A stretch of 64,000 nt of DNA from positions 2,018,292-2,082,291 of the forward strand of contig CM001633.1 in the NCBI GenBank assembly GCA_000309945.1, given 5' to 3'. The position numbers and the translations under genes were made by a program. Position 1 is the first letter of the stretch, and the number at the start of each line of letters is the position of its first letter. Below the pieces are notes generated by a model that ran no database searches, was not told the origin of the DNA, and saw only the letters and a list, made by a program, of their open reading frames with translations. The DNA is from Leptolyngbyaceae cyanobacterium JSC-12 (lineage in GTDB: Bacteria; Cyanobacteriota; Cyanobacteriia; Leptolyngbyales; Leptolyngbyaceae). Positions 46,533 to 54,525 of this stretch are shown here, piece by piece.

Positions 46533-48011
46533 ATGGAATGGTTCCTTTCTCAACTTCAAGCCTTTTTCAAGCAAATGGGTGCGGTTTTTTCAGCATCCAT
46601 CTTTGAAATCGGAGGGACTCAATATTCCGCCAACCTGATTGCGACACTGGTTCTGGTTCTGATTGGGGTCTTCTGGATCTCCCAATTCCTCAGCAATCTG
46701 ATTAAACGCGGCTTGCTCGCTCGTCTGATCCCAGAGCGAGGGTCGCGAGAGGTTGTCGCGGCTTTTGTGCGGTACTCATTGACTTTTTTAGGCATCGTGA
46801 TTGTATTGCAAACAGTAGGCGTCAATCTCAGTTCGCTCACCATCTTTGCGGGGGTGTTGGGAATTGGGCTAGGCTTTGGTCTACAAAACCTTGCCAGTAA
46901 CTTCATCAGTGGGTTGACCATCCTGCTGGAACAACCCATCCGGGTTGGTGACTTCATTCAAGTGAATGATCTCCTGGGCACGGTTGAAGACATTTCGATT
47001 CGGTCTACGATGGTGCGCACGCAAGACGGTGTATTTGTGATTGTGCCCAACATCAAATTTGTGGAAAATCACGTTGTAAATTGGAGCTACCGCGACCCTC
47101 GCTGCCGGATTCATATCCCAGTCAGCGTCGAGTATGGGTCTGATGCGGTGTTAATTTCCGAAGCATTGCTGGAAGCTGCCCGCAAGGAACCACGAGTGTT
47201 ATCTGATCCGGCTCCAAGAGTTTGGTTTCGGCAATTTGGTGAAAGTTCCCTCAACTTTGAACTCCTTGTATGGATCGACAAACCAGCTGAGAACGAGCCA
47301 ATTAAAAGTTCCCTAAATTTTTTGATTAACCAAAGTTTTCGATCGCGTGGCATTGAGATGCCCTTTCCTCAGCGAGATTTGTATATTCGCAACATTGAAG
47401 ATTTTGCGCCCTTGTTTCGCACGACGGACGACAATGCATCGTCGGTCAATAACCAGCCCCAACCACCGGAAGCAAGTACCGCGCTGCCAGATAAGCGAAA
47501 ATCCAATCCAGCAACCCTGAACAATCTGACATTGCGTAATTTGCTACGTCGGATCAGTTATTTTGAGCAATGTTCGGATATTGAAATTTTGCAACTTATT
47601 GAATACGGCTATCGGCAAATTTACCCGGCCGACCAGATTGTGTGCGAGGAAGGTGAACCAGGGGATTCGTTCTACATCATTTTGAAAGGGTCGGTGGAAA
47701 TTTTCTCCCGGCGGGTAGAGCAATACATTGCGACGTTAAATGAGGGAGAGTTTTTTGGAGAAATGTCTCTATTGATGGGCATTCCGCGATCGGCAACAGT
47801 AAGAACTCGTGAAGATTCAGTCTTGTTCGTAATTGAACGCAGTGATCTACAGCGGTTGTTAGGCAACCACCGGGAACTTGCTGATCAAATTGCTCAGAAG
47901 TTGGTAGAACGGCAGCAAATGTTGCAGGATATGGGGATTTTGTCCGCATTTTCAGAGGAAACTCCGTTACTGCGTATTCGCAAGCGACTACAAACACTGT
48001 TTGGGATTTAA
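46533..48011 (+). CDS. Mechanosensitive channel (MscS family) with C-terminal cNMP-binding domain
   Basis: A 492-residue membrane channel. Three transmembrane helices occupy about residues 20-140; the last is the pore helix ILGIGLGFGLQNLASNFISG. The MscS beta domain follows (residues about 150-275, VGDFIQVNDLLGTVEDISIRST). A linker leads to a cyclic-nucleotide-binding domain (about residues 340-460) with the signature FGEMSLLMGIPRSATVRT. It opens under membrane tension and its opening may be adjusted by a cyclic nucleotide. It probably heads the deoC-recO-MFS operon. Confidence 0.9.
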   Translation: MEWFLSQLQAFFKQMGAVFSASIFEIGGTQYSANLIATLVLVLIGVFWISQFLSNLIKRGLLARLIPERGSREVVAAFVRYSLTFLGIVIVLQTVGVNLSSLTIFAGVLGIGLGFGLQNLASNFISGLTILLEQPIRVGDFIQVNDLLGTVEDISIRSTMVRTQDGVFVIVPNIKFVENHVVNWSYRDPRCRIHIPVSVEYGSDAVLISEALLEAARKEPRVLSDPAPRVWFRQFGESSLNFELLVWIDKPAENEPIKSSLNFLINQSFRSRGIEMPFPQRDLYIRNIEDFAPLFRTTDDNASSVNNQPQPPEASTALPDKRKSNPATLNNLTLRNLLRRISYFEQCSDIEILQLIEYGYRQIYPADQIVCEEGEPGDSFYIILKGSVEIFSRRVEQYIATLNEGEFFGEMSLLMGIPRSATVRTREDSVLFVIERSDLQRLLGNHRELADQIAQKLVERQQMLQDMGILSAFSEETPLLRIRKRLQTLFGI

Positions 48012-48039
48012 AGATCTGGAATTTGAGTGAAATTTGAGT

Positions 48040-48717
48040 ATGGTGATGGCTTATTCAGAAATTGATATTGCCCCTTTTGTGGATCATGCGTTGTTGGTGC
48101 CCACGGCGACGACTGCCCAGGTCGAACAGTGGTGTGAGGAAGCTGATCGCTTTCATTTTGCGGCAGTATGTGTGCATCCATGCCATGTACGGCAGGCAGT
48201 CAACTTATTACACAATAAACGTCCCAAGGTTTGCACAGTAGTTGGCTTTCCTTATGGGGCAACCACCTCAGCGGTGAAACTATATGAAGCTGCCGATGCG
48301 GTGGAGAATGGAGCGATCGAGCTAGACGTGGTAATTAATATCGGCTGGTTGAAGGAAGGCAGAACTAATGACGTACATCGTGAGATTGCTGAAATTCGAG
48401 AAGAGACCGGGCAAACCGTCAAGGCAATTCTGGAAATGGCATTACTGACGGAGGCTGAAAAGAAACTGGCGGCTGAAATTTGTATGGATGCAGGGGCTGC
48501 TTTTTTGAAAACCAGCACAGGCTTGTATGGTGGGGCAACAGTGGCGGATGTGCGTCTGTTGAAAGAACTTGCTCGCGATCGCGTAGAAATTAAAGCTTCC
48601 GGTGGAATCCGCACGGTGGAACAAGCCCTAGAGTTAATTGTGGCGGGTGCTACTCGAATTGGCACCTCACGCGGTCCCGATTTAGTACGTCAACAAGCTA
48701 GCCTAGAAGAAGCATGA
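48040..48717 (+). CDS. deoC: Deoxyribose-phosphate aldolase
   Basis: Splits 2-deoxyribose-5-phosphate into glyceraldehyde-3-phosphate and acetaldehyde. It has the TIM-barrel motifs [46 protein letters not shown] (Schiff-base lysine) and IKASGGIRT. The frame has ATG at 48040 and 48046 and a TTG at 48034; 48040 is chosen with moderate confidence. The stop overlaps recO by four bases (ATGA). The gap from the channel gene is 28 bases. Confidence 0.95.
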   Translation: MVMAYSEIDIAPFVDHALLVPTATTAQVEQWCEEADRFHFAAVCVHPCHVRQAVNLLHNKRPKVCTVVGFPYGATTSAVKLYEAADAVENGAIELDVVINIGWLKEGRTNDVHREIAEIREETGQTVKAILEMALLTEAEKKLAAEICMDAGAAFLKTSTGLYGGATVADVRLLKELARDRVEIKASGGIRTVEQALELIVAGATRIGTSRGPDLVRQQASLEEA

Positions 48718-49646
48718 GCCGCACTTACAAAGCCACTGGAATTACCCTTAGAAGTATGCCGATGGGTGAAGCCGATCGGTTATTGACCATTTTGACGCGG
48801 GAACATGGGCTGGTTCAGGTAGTAGCGATGGGTGCCCGCAAACACAGTTCCAGCTTATCGGGACGGAGCAGATTGTTTGTATTGAATCACCTGCTAATTG
48901 CCAAGGGGCGATCGCTAGATAAACTGGCTCAAGCAGAAACTGTGGAATCTTATCCAGGACTGTCTCAAGACCTGAAAAAGTTGACAGCCAGCCAGTATCT
49001 TGCCGAATTGTGCTTATGTCAGGCAGTGAGAGACCAACCACAAGAGGAGCTATTTGGGCTAATAAATCAACAGTTCAAACGCCTGGAGCGATCGCCATCA
49101 GAACTGGTTTTGCCTTATCTAGTTGATGCCGTTTTTCAACTGTTAGTGTTGGAAGGTGTAGCTCCTCAAGTATATCGCTGCTGTATGACACAAACACCGA
49201 TACTGCCCAATCTAGAAACTCTTAGTTGGCGAGTTGGGTTTAGTATCCCAGCTGGTGGAGTGGTCACCCTGGAAGCATTACAGCAACTTCAGCAGCACAA
49301 ACCTATGCCCACTCCTAAGTCTGCTCAGGTGCTAGCAACAAGAGAAGCCTCGACCAGTTATTACAGTTCTGGTTCTGGTCAACGCACTGCTCACCTGCAC
49401 CAACAGATATCAGCCATAGAACTGGCAGTGTTACAAGCGATCGCTCAATCAGAACCTCCTCCATCTATGCACTTATCACTAGCTGATTTTGTGAATTTTT
49501 CCACCTGCCATGAAGATTGGCTCTCAGTTGAACGATTGTTGCGCCAGTATGCACAGTATCATTTTGATCAACCGATTCGTTCTGCGGCTTTAATCGATAC
49601 CTGTTTCCTCAGTTCGCCTACTGTTTCTGGAACGCCTGAGTCATGA
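48714..49646 (+). CDS. recO: DNA repair protein RecO
   Basis: Recombination mediator of the RecFOR pathway. The 310-residue protein starts with the OB-fold ([38 protein letters not shown]). The C-terminal half is helical. It overlaps deoC by four bases and the MFS gene by four bases, so translation of the three is coupled. Confidence 0.92.
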   Translation: MSRTYKATGITLRSMPMGEADRLLTILTREHGLVQVVAMGARKHSSSLSGRSRLFVLNHLLIAKGRSLDKLAQAETVESYPGLSQDLKKLTASQYLAELCLCQAVRDQPQEELFGLINQQFKRLERSPSELVLPYLVDAVFQLLVLEGVAPQVYRCCMTQTPILPNLETLSWRVGFSIPAGGVVTLEALQQLQQHKPMPTPKSAQVLATREASTSYYSSGSGQRTAHLHQQISAIELAVLQAIAQSEPPPSMHLSLADFVNFSTCHEDWLSVERLLRQYAQYHFDQPIRSAALIDTCFLSSPTVSGTPES

Positions 49647-51373
49647 TGCAACTGCCAAAGCCAAACTTGGAAGCGATGCTGATGTCATCGATCAACTCTG
49701 CAGACTCAGAGGAACAGCTCAGGTCTTTAACTTCTGGCGATCAACCTGCTGCGGATTCCAACCCCCCCCGATCTTTGATACAATCCGCAACAGACCAGTC
49801 GGATATCTGCAACAGAATGGAAAAACCCATACTGTCGCACGATAGCCATAGACGTAACGAGGAGAACGCTCTGCCCATGTTCCGTTCCGAGGAAGAAGCG
49901 TTTGAAGTGAATGAGGAGTTTTCGAGTTCTGCTTTGGCAGCGTCTCTTCAAGTCCGAACGGGCTTAGGGAATTCCTCTCAGTTATTGTTTCCAGATTCAT
50001 CCATCAACGGCGGGGGTGATCTGGAGCCGGAACGCGGATTTTTGCCAGTCCTCAGAAATCGTAACTTTCTGGTCCTTTGGAGTGGGCAAGTTTTTTCTCA
50101 ACTTGCGGACAAAGTTTACCTGGTATTGATGATCGCGCTGATTGCAACCCGCTTTCAGGCAGAAGACCAAACCATCAGTGGGTGGGTCTCTTCGATTATG
50201 ATTGCGTTTACCATTCCAGCTGTGTTGTTTGGCTCGATCGCTGGCGTTTATGTAGACCGCTGGTTTAAGAAAACTGTTCTAGTCGTTACGAACCTGTTGC
50301 GCGGCGGATTTGTATTTTTGTTACCATTTCTGCTCTGGCTTACCAAAGGTTGGGCCCCCTGGTCGGGTTTGCCTGTTGGTTTTTACATCCTGTTAGGAAT
50401 CACCTTTCTGGTTTCCACTCTGACTCAGTTTTTTGCCCCAGCCGAGCAATCAGCTATCCCACTAGTGGTTGAGAAGCGTCACCTGCTGTCTGCCAATTCG
50501 CTCTACACCACAACCATGATGGCATCGGTGATTATTGGCTTTGCTGTGGGCGAGCCGCTGCTGGCGGTGGCTGATATGATCACCGCTAAGTTAGGCTTAA
50601 CTGCCGTGGGACTAGGGAAGGAAATCGTAGTTGCCAGTGGTTACGCGATCGCAGGCTTAATTCTCCTCTTACTCAGAATTAACGAAAAGAATCGAAATGG
50701 GGGTTCCACTACTAATTCTTCAGACAGTAATTCATTACACAATAGCAGAGCTACAGAAGAGCAACCCCATGTATTAGAAGACATTCGGGACGGGCTGAAG
50801 TACCTGGGTCAGCAGCATCGGGTTCGGAGTGCCATGATTCAACTGGTGATCTTATTCTCGGTGTTTGCGGCATTGGCAGTGCTTTCAGTTCGCTTGGCAG
50901 AAGTAATCCCAGAAATCAAATCTTCTCAGTTTGGTTTTTTACTGGCAGCGGGTGGCGTTGGCATGGCGATCGGGGCAGCATTCGTTGGTCAATTCGGGCA
51001 ACGTTTTCGTCATGCTCAGCTCAGTCTTTATGGCTCTCTAGGAATGGCAAGTTCCCTCTTCGGGTTATCGGTCTTCTCCCATCATTTGTTGCCTGCCTTA
51101 CTCCTGATTACCTTTCTCGGTAGTTTCTCAGCTGTTGTGGGAGTACCAATGCAAACCACGATTCAAGAAGAAACGCCTGAAGATATGCGTGGTAAAGTAT
51201 TTGGTCTACAAAACAATGCCATCAATATTGCCCTGAGCTTGCCTCTGGCATTGGCTGGCGTTGCTGAAACCCTTTTTGGTTTGCGGGCAGTTTTTTTGGG
51301 GCTAGCAGCAATGACTGTCGCAGGAGGTGTCTTAACGTGGTACATTTCTCGCACAGGCTTAACAAAGCGTTAG
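49643..51373 (+). CDS. MFS transporter (MFS_3/EntS-like)
   Basis: A 576-residue transporter. The first 135 residues are an unusual hydrophilic extension rich in Ser, Glu and Asn. About twelve membrane helices follow (from residue 136), starting FLPVLRNRNFLVLWSGQVFSQLADK, the typical first helix of this exporter branch. A long cytosolic loop with Asn/Ser-rich sequence lies in the middle. The substrate is unknown. It overlaps recO by four bases at tandem ATG codons. Confidence 0.88.
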   Translation: MMQLPKPNLEAMLMSSINSADSEEQLRSLTSGDQPAADSNPPRSLIQSATDQSDICNRMEKPILSHDSHRRNEENALPMFRSEEEAFEVNEEFSSSALAASLQVRTGLGNSSQLLFPDSSINGGGDLEPERGFLPVLRNRNFLVLWSGQVFSQLADKVYLVLMIALIATRFQAEDQTISGWVSSIMIAFTIPAVLFGSIAGVYVDRWFKKTVLVVTNLLRGGFVFLLPFLLWLTKGWAPWSGLPVGFYILLGITFLVSTLTQFFAPAEQSAIPLVVEKRHLLSANSLYTTTMMASVIIGFAVGEPLLAVADMITAKLGLTAVGLGKEIVVASGYAIAGLILLLLRINEKNRNGGSTTNSSDSNSLHNSRATEEQPHVLEDIRDGLKYLGQQHRVRSAMIQLVILFSVFAALAVLSVRLAEVIPEIKSSQFGFLLAAGGVGMAIGAAFVGQFGQRFRHAQLSLYGSLGMASSLFGLSVFSHHLLPALLLITFLGSFSAVVGVPMQTTIQEETPEDMRGKVFGLQNNAINIALSLPLALAGVAETLFGLRAVFLGLAAMTVAGGVLTWYISRTGLTKR

Positions 51374-51452
51374 AATCCTACGAACAGATTCAAAATTCTT
51401 CAAAGTAGTGCTAAAGTGTTGAGCCGTTAACCCGTCCTTTGTGGCAAACCGA

Positions 51453-52685
51453 ATGCACATTGCTTGGCTTGGAAAAAAATCCCCTTTTTGTGGCAACGTT
51501 ACATACAGCCGGGAGGTAACCACTGCCCTGCAAGAACTTGGGCATCAGGTTAGCTTTTTCCATTTTGCTCAAGATGAACCTGCTCCTGACCACTGGCCCG
51601 AGGTACCTGAGGGACATGAAACGGTTCAAGAAATTTCAATTCCCTACCTGCTGAAGTATCAGATTTACACAATTCCCACGTTGCAATCTCGTAAGGTTCT
51701 CACCCAGGCGTTGCAAGAACTGCGTCCAGATATTGTTCATGCATCGTTGACCCTTTCTCCGTTAGATTTTGCCTTGCCCGAAATCTGCGAAGACTTAAAC
51801 ATCCCACTGGTTGCTACATTTCATCCCGCTTTCGATCGCGAACAGCGTAACCTCAGTGCTCGGACTCAGTATTTGAGTTATCAACTCTATGCACCCTGGT
51901 TAGCAAAATACGATCGCATCATCGTTTTTTCTCGCTTGCAGCGGCGGTTATTGATTCGGCTCGGGGTCCCTCCAGCCAGAGTGGTGGTTATTCCAAATGG
52001 GGTAGACATTAAGAAATATTCCCCTGGCAGTTCCAACTTTAAAGCCGAAATTGGCGCAGAGCGAGTCTTTTTATATCAAGGACGAATTTCCCCTGAGAAG
52101 AATGTGGAGTCTTTGTTGAAAGCCTGGAAACAATCTAGGATGGGAGAAAAGTCCAAATTAGTGATCGTTGGTAATCATGGCGCATTAGCCAATTCACTGA
52201 TGCCATTCTACGGTTCAGAACACGGGATTGAGTGGTTAGGCTTTATTGCCGATGAGCAGCGGCGAATTGAGATTTTGCGGGGAACTGATGTGTTTGTATT
52301 GCCTTCTCTCGTTGAAGGACTATCGTTGTCACTATTGGAGGCGATGGCGTGTGGAGTTGCCTGTGTTGCAACAGATGTAGGAGCAGATGGCGAAGTTCTG
52401 GAGCAAGAAGCAGGGGTTGTCTTGCTGAGAAATCAACCCGTTACAACACAACTGAAAACATTGCTCCCACTCTTGCGCGACCACACTCAGTGGACACAAA
52501 CCCTGGGAACAAATGCCCGACGACGAGTAGAAGAGCGGTACACCCTGAGCAGCAACATTACCAAAGTAGTTGAACTTTATGATGAGTTATTGACAGAGTT
52601 AAAGCCAACGAAACAGATAGGTCACTACTTTCACTCTATGCGCGATCGCTTCAATAACAGCATCTTGCGATCAGAACGGCTTTAA
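51453..52685 (+). CDS. Glycosyltransferase family 4 protein
   Basis: A GT-B glycosyltransferase of 410 residues from the ATG at 51453; a GTG at 51441 would add four. N-terminal features include WLGKKSPFCGNVTYSREVTTALQELGH. The C-terminal domain has LYQGRISPEKNVESLLKAW and the EX7E motif EGLSLSLLEAMACGVACVATDVGADGE. It probably acts on envelope or exopolysaccharide glycans, unproven. An IS has inserted 21 bases after its stop. Confidence 0.9.
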   Translation: MHIAWLGKKSPFCGNVTYSREVTTALQELGHQVSFFHFAQDEPAPDHWPEVPEGHETVQEISIPYLLKYQIYTIPTLQSRKVLTQALQELRPDIVHASLTLSPLDFALPEICEDLNIPLVATFHPAFDREQRNLSARTQYLSYQLYAPWLAKYDRIIVFSRLQRRLLIRLGVPPARVVVIPNGVDIKKYSPGSSNFKAEIGAERVFLYQGRISPEKNVESLLKAWKQSRMGEKSKLVIVGNHGALANSLMPFYGSEHGIEWLGFIADEQRRIEILRGTDVFVLPSLVEGLSLSLLEAMACGVACVATDVGADGEVLEQEAGVVLLRNQPVTTQLKTLLPLLRDHTQWTQTLGTNARRRVEERYTLSSNITKVVELYDELLTELKPTKQIGHYFHSMRDRFNNSILRSERL

Positions 52686-52687
52686 AG

Positions 52688-52705
52688 CACTTCATTGAAT
52701 ATTTT
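52688..52705 (+). repeat. Left half of an 18-bp tandem repeat split by the IS
   Basis: CACTTCATTGAATATTTT. The matching half, CACTTCGTTGCATATTTT (two mismatches), lies at 54170-54187. Removing the IS and one copy of the 6-bp duplication makes them exactly adjacent. Confidence 0.75.
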
Positions 52706-52706
52706 C

Positions 52707-54164
52707 ACACGACTTGGCAAGTTACCCAGAAAGGAAAAAGATAAGCAGAAAATGTAGGAGACGTTAGCCGTAGCCGTATCATGCTGCCCTTTGTCGCTGT
52801 GCCATCGACGATTGCTCAAGAGTTTGGGAAATATCGAGACCTGTTCTGCCGAGGCGCAGGCTTTGAGCAGGTGAGTCGCTATGTGACCGGATTGCTGTTG
52901 AGTGAGAACAAAACCTTGCAAGGGATTGCCGGACAATGGGTAGCAGGTGGGGAGGTCGGCGGACGAAGAGCGATGCACGCAGCGGTGTTTGAGGCGGGCT
53001 GGAGGAGTTCAGAGTTAATGTCCCATCATCGTGCTGTGATAGCCAAAGAGCATCAGGGGCGAGGGCGAGAAGTCATCAGTCTGGATTGGACGCTCAGCCA
53101 TCACGATTGGGGCAAGCAGATCTTTGGGGTGAAGCGATCCTATGATTATGTGGAACATCGGATGAGTTGCTTTCAAACGGTGGTGACGGCGACGATTGCG
53201 AACCGCCACCTAATTGATGGGATTGACGTGGTGGTGCAGTTTCCAGATTTTTCAGTGGCAGAACGGGAGTATCTGAAAGTGACGGCAAAATCCCACTATG
53301 ACGATTTAGACCAAGTGCGAGAACGACTGATTGAGATGTTGCATTATCACAAGAATCGATTGGAGTATCGCAAACGCACCGAGATTGCCGTCGAGATTGT
53401 GCGCCAAGTGGAAGCGGAAGGACAATTTCCCACCGCCGATTATGCGTTTGACAATGGGGTGTTGACTGTTGAGTTAACCACCATGATTGAGTCCGCAGGA
53501 AAACACTGGGTGAGTGAAGTTGAAAGTTCTCGCAACATCTTGTGGAATGACCAATGGCAACGGGTAGATGCGATTGGTTTAGAACTCAGAATCCATCACC
53601 CAGAGAGCTTTCGCCCGATTCAAGTCACTTGCCGCAACGGCGAAACGAAACCGATTTGGGCATTTACCAAAGTCGTGCGCCTCAAGAAGTTTGGACGCAA
53701 GCGATTGGTCATCGTCCACGAGCAAGCAGATTTACAAGACCCACCTCGCTTCCTGCTCACCGATGCGTTGCATTGGGAAAGTGGGCGAGTCATGCAGACT
53801 TGGAGTTATCGATGGTCCTGCGAGGTCTTTCATGAGGTGAGCAAACAGCACACCGGGCTAGAGTCGGCTCAGGTGCGGAACGAGGAAGCGGTCAACCGTC
53901 ACTTCCGTCTTAGTTGCGTGGCGCAGTCGATTCTGCAACGGACTGCCTGTTCTGGCGCACAATCTGAACGATTTGAGTTTGCTCAAGGCAAGCAAACGGT
54001 GGGACAGAAGCTCTATACCCTCACTCGTCAAGCCTTTGATGATTTGCTGCAATTCATTGTGACGCGATGTTCTCACGGACATACAAATGGACAGATTTTA
54101 CAAGCTCTCCTCCCCAGTTGATTGGCGATCGTTTTTTCTACTTCGGTAACTTGCCAAGTTGTGT
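52707..54164 (+). mobile_element. Insertion sequence, IS4-superfamily type (1458 bp)
   Basis: The ends are a 20-bp inverted repeat with a single mismatch: ACACGACTTGGCAAGTTACC at 52707-52726 and the complement of ACACAACTTGGCAAGTTACC at 54145-54164. Both sides are flanked by the direct repeat ATTTTC (52701-52706 and 54165-54170), a likely 6-bp target duplication. The single gene inside is an intact DDE transposase. The near-perfect inverted repeats and the intact gene suggest a recent insertion. The IS subfamily is not named because no search was possible. Confidence 0.9.
52781..54121 (+). CDS. DDE transposase (IS4-superfamily)
   Basis: A 446-residue transposase filling the IS. Likely catalytic acids are Asp102 (LDWTLS), Asp220/Asp224 (ADYAFDNG) and Glu348. 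The sequence YRWSCEVFHEVSKQ around Glu348 fits the IS4-type R-x3-E-x6-K signature (Arg344, Glu348, Lys355). The full-length frame suggests an active element. The start is ATG 52781; a promoter within the left end is assumed. Confidence 0.88.
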   Translation: MLPFVAVPSTIAQEFGKYRDLFCRGAGFEQVSRYVTGLLLSENKTLQGIAGQWVAGGEVGGRRAMHAAVFEAGWRSSELMSHHRAVIAKEHQGRGREVISLDWTLSHHDWGKQIFGVKRSYDYVEHRMSCFQTVVTATIANRHLIDGIDVVVQFPDFSVAEREYLKVTAKSHYDDLDQVRERLIEMLHYHKNRLEYRKRTEIAVEIVRQVEAEGQFPTADYAFDNGVLTVELTTMIESAGKHWVSEVESSRNILWNDQWQRVDAIGLELRIHHPESFRPIQVTCRNGETKPIWAFTKVVRLKKFGRKRLVIVHEQADLQDPPRFLLTDALHWESGRVMQTWSYRWSCEVFHEVSKQHTGLESAQVRNEEAVNRHFRLSCVAQSILQRTACSGAQSERFEFAQGKQTVGQKLYTLTRQAFDDLLQFIVTRCSHGHTNGQILQALLPS

Positions 54165-54485
54165 ATTTTCACTTCGTTGCATATTTTTTTGAGTTGAACC
54201 GTTCTATTTATTAGAACGGTATAGGTTGATGCTGGAAATAGTCAAAATCTGAAGGTCAAACAGCCCCAAAAAGGACACCTCTCTAGCCCATCCACGATCG
54301 CCAATCGTAAAAACTTAATGAAGTGGAGGCTTGATTCTACGGGCTTTCAACAGACTGTGTAACTAGTGTCACACACAGGAGCATAGTGGTATCACTCATT
54401 GAAAGCGATGGGCGTCTCACTTTAGCTCACTAAAACTCACAATCGTACTGAGTTTCTATCACACTGTCAAGCAATAATTTGAATC
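54165..54485. other. Intergenic region after the IS
   Basis: No gene seen. It starts with the right ATTTTC duplication and the right half of the 18-bp tandem repeat (54170-54187). A perfect hairpin ACCGTTCTA/TAGAACGGT with a 5-base loop lies at 54198-54220 and, before the IS inserted, would have been about 50 bases after the glycosyltransferase stop. It has no T tract. The remainder is the AT-rich leader of the next gene. Confidence 0.55.
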
Positions 54486-54525
54486 ATGATTAATCCTATA
54501 AGCCCCCTTAAAGGATTAATCATGA
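54484..54525 (+). promoter_or_regulatory. Inverted repeat enclosing the start site of the large exported protein gene
   Basis: TCATGATTAATCC (54484-54496) is perfectly complementary to GGATTAATCATGA (54513-54525): a 13-bp stem with a 16-base loop. The right arm contains the likely ATG (54522) and part of its ribosome site (AAAGGA), and the left arm contains the alternative ATG (54486). In RNA the stem would hide the start codon; in DNA it could be an operator. Confidence 0.7.
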
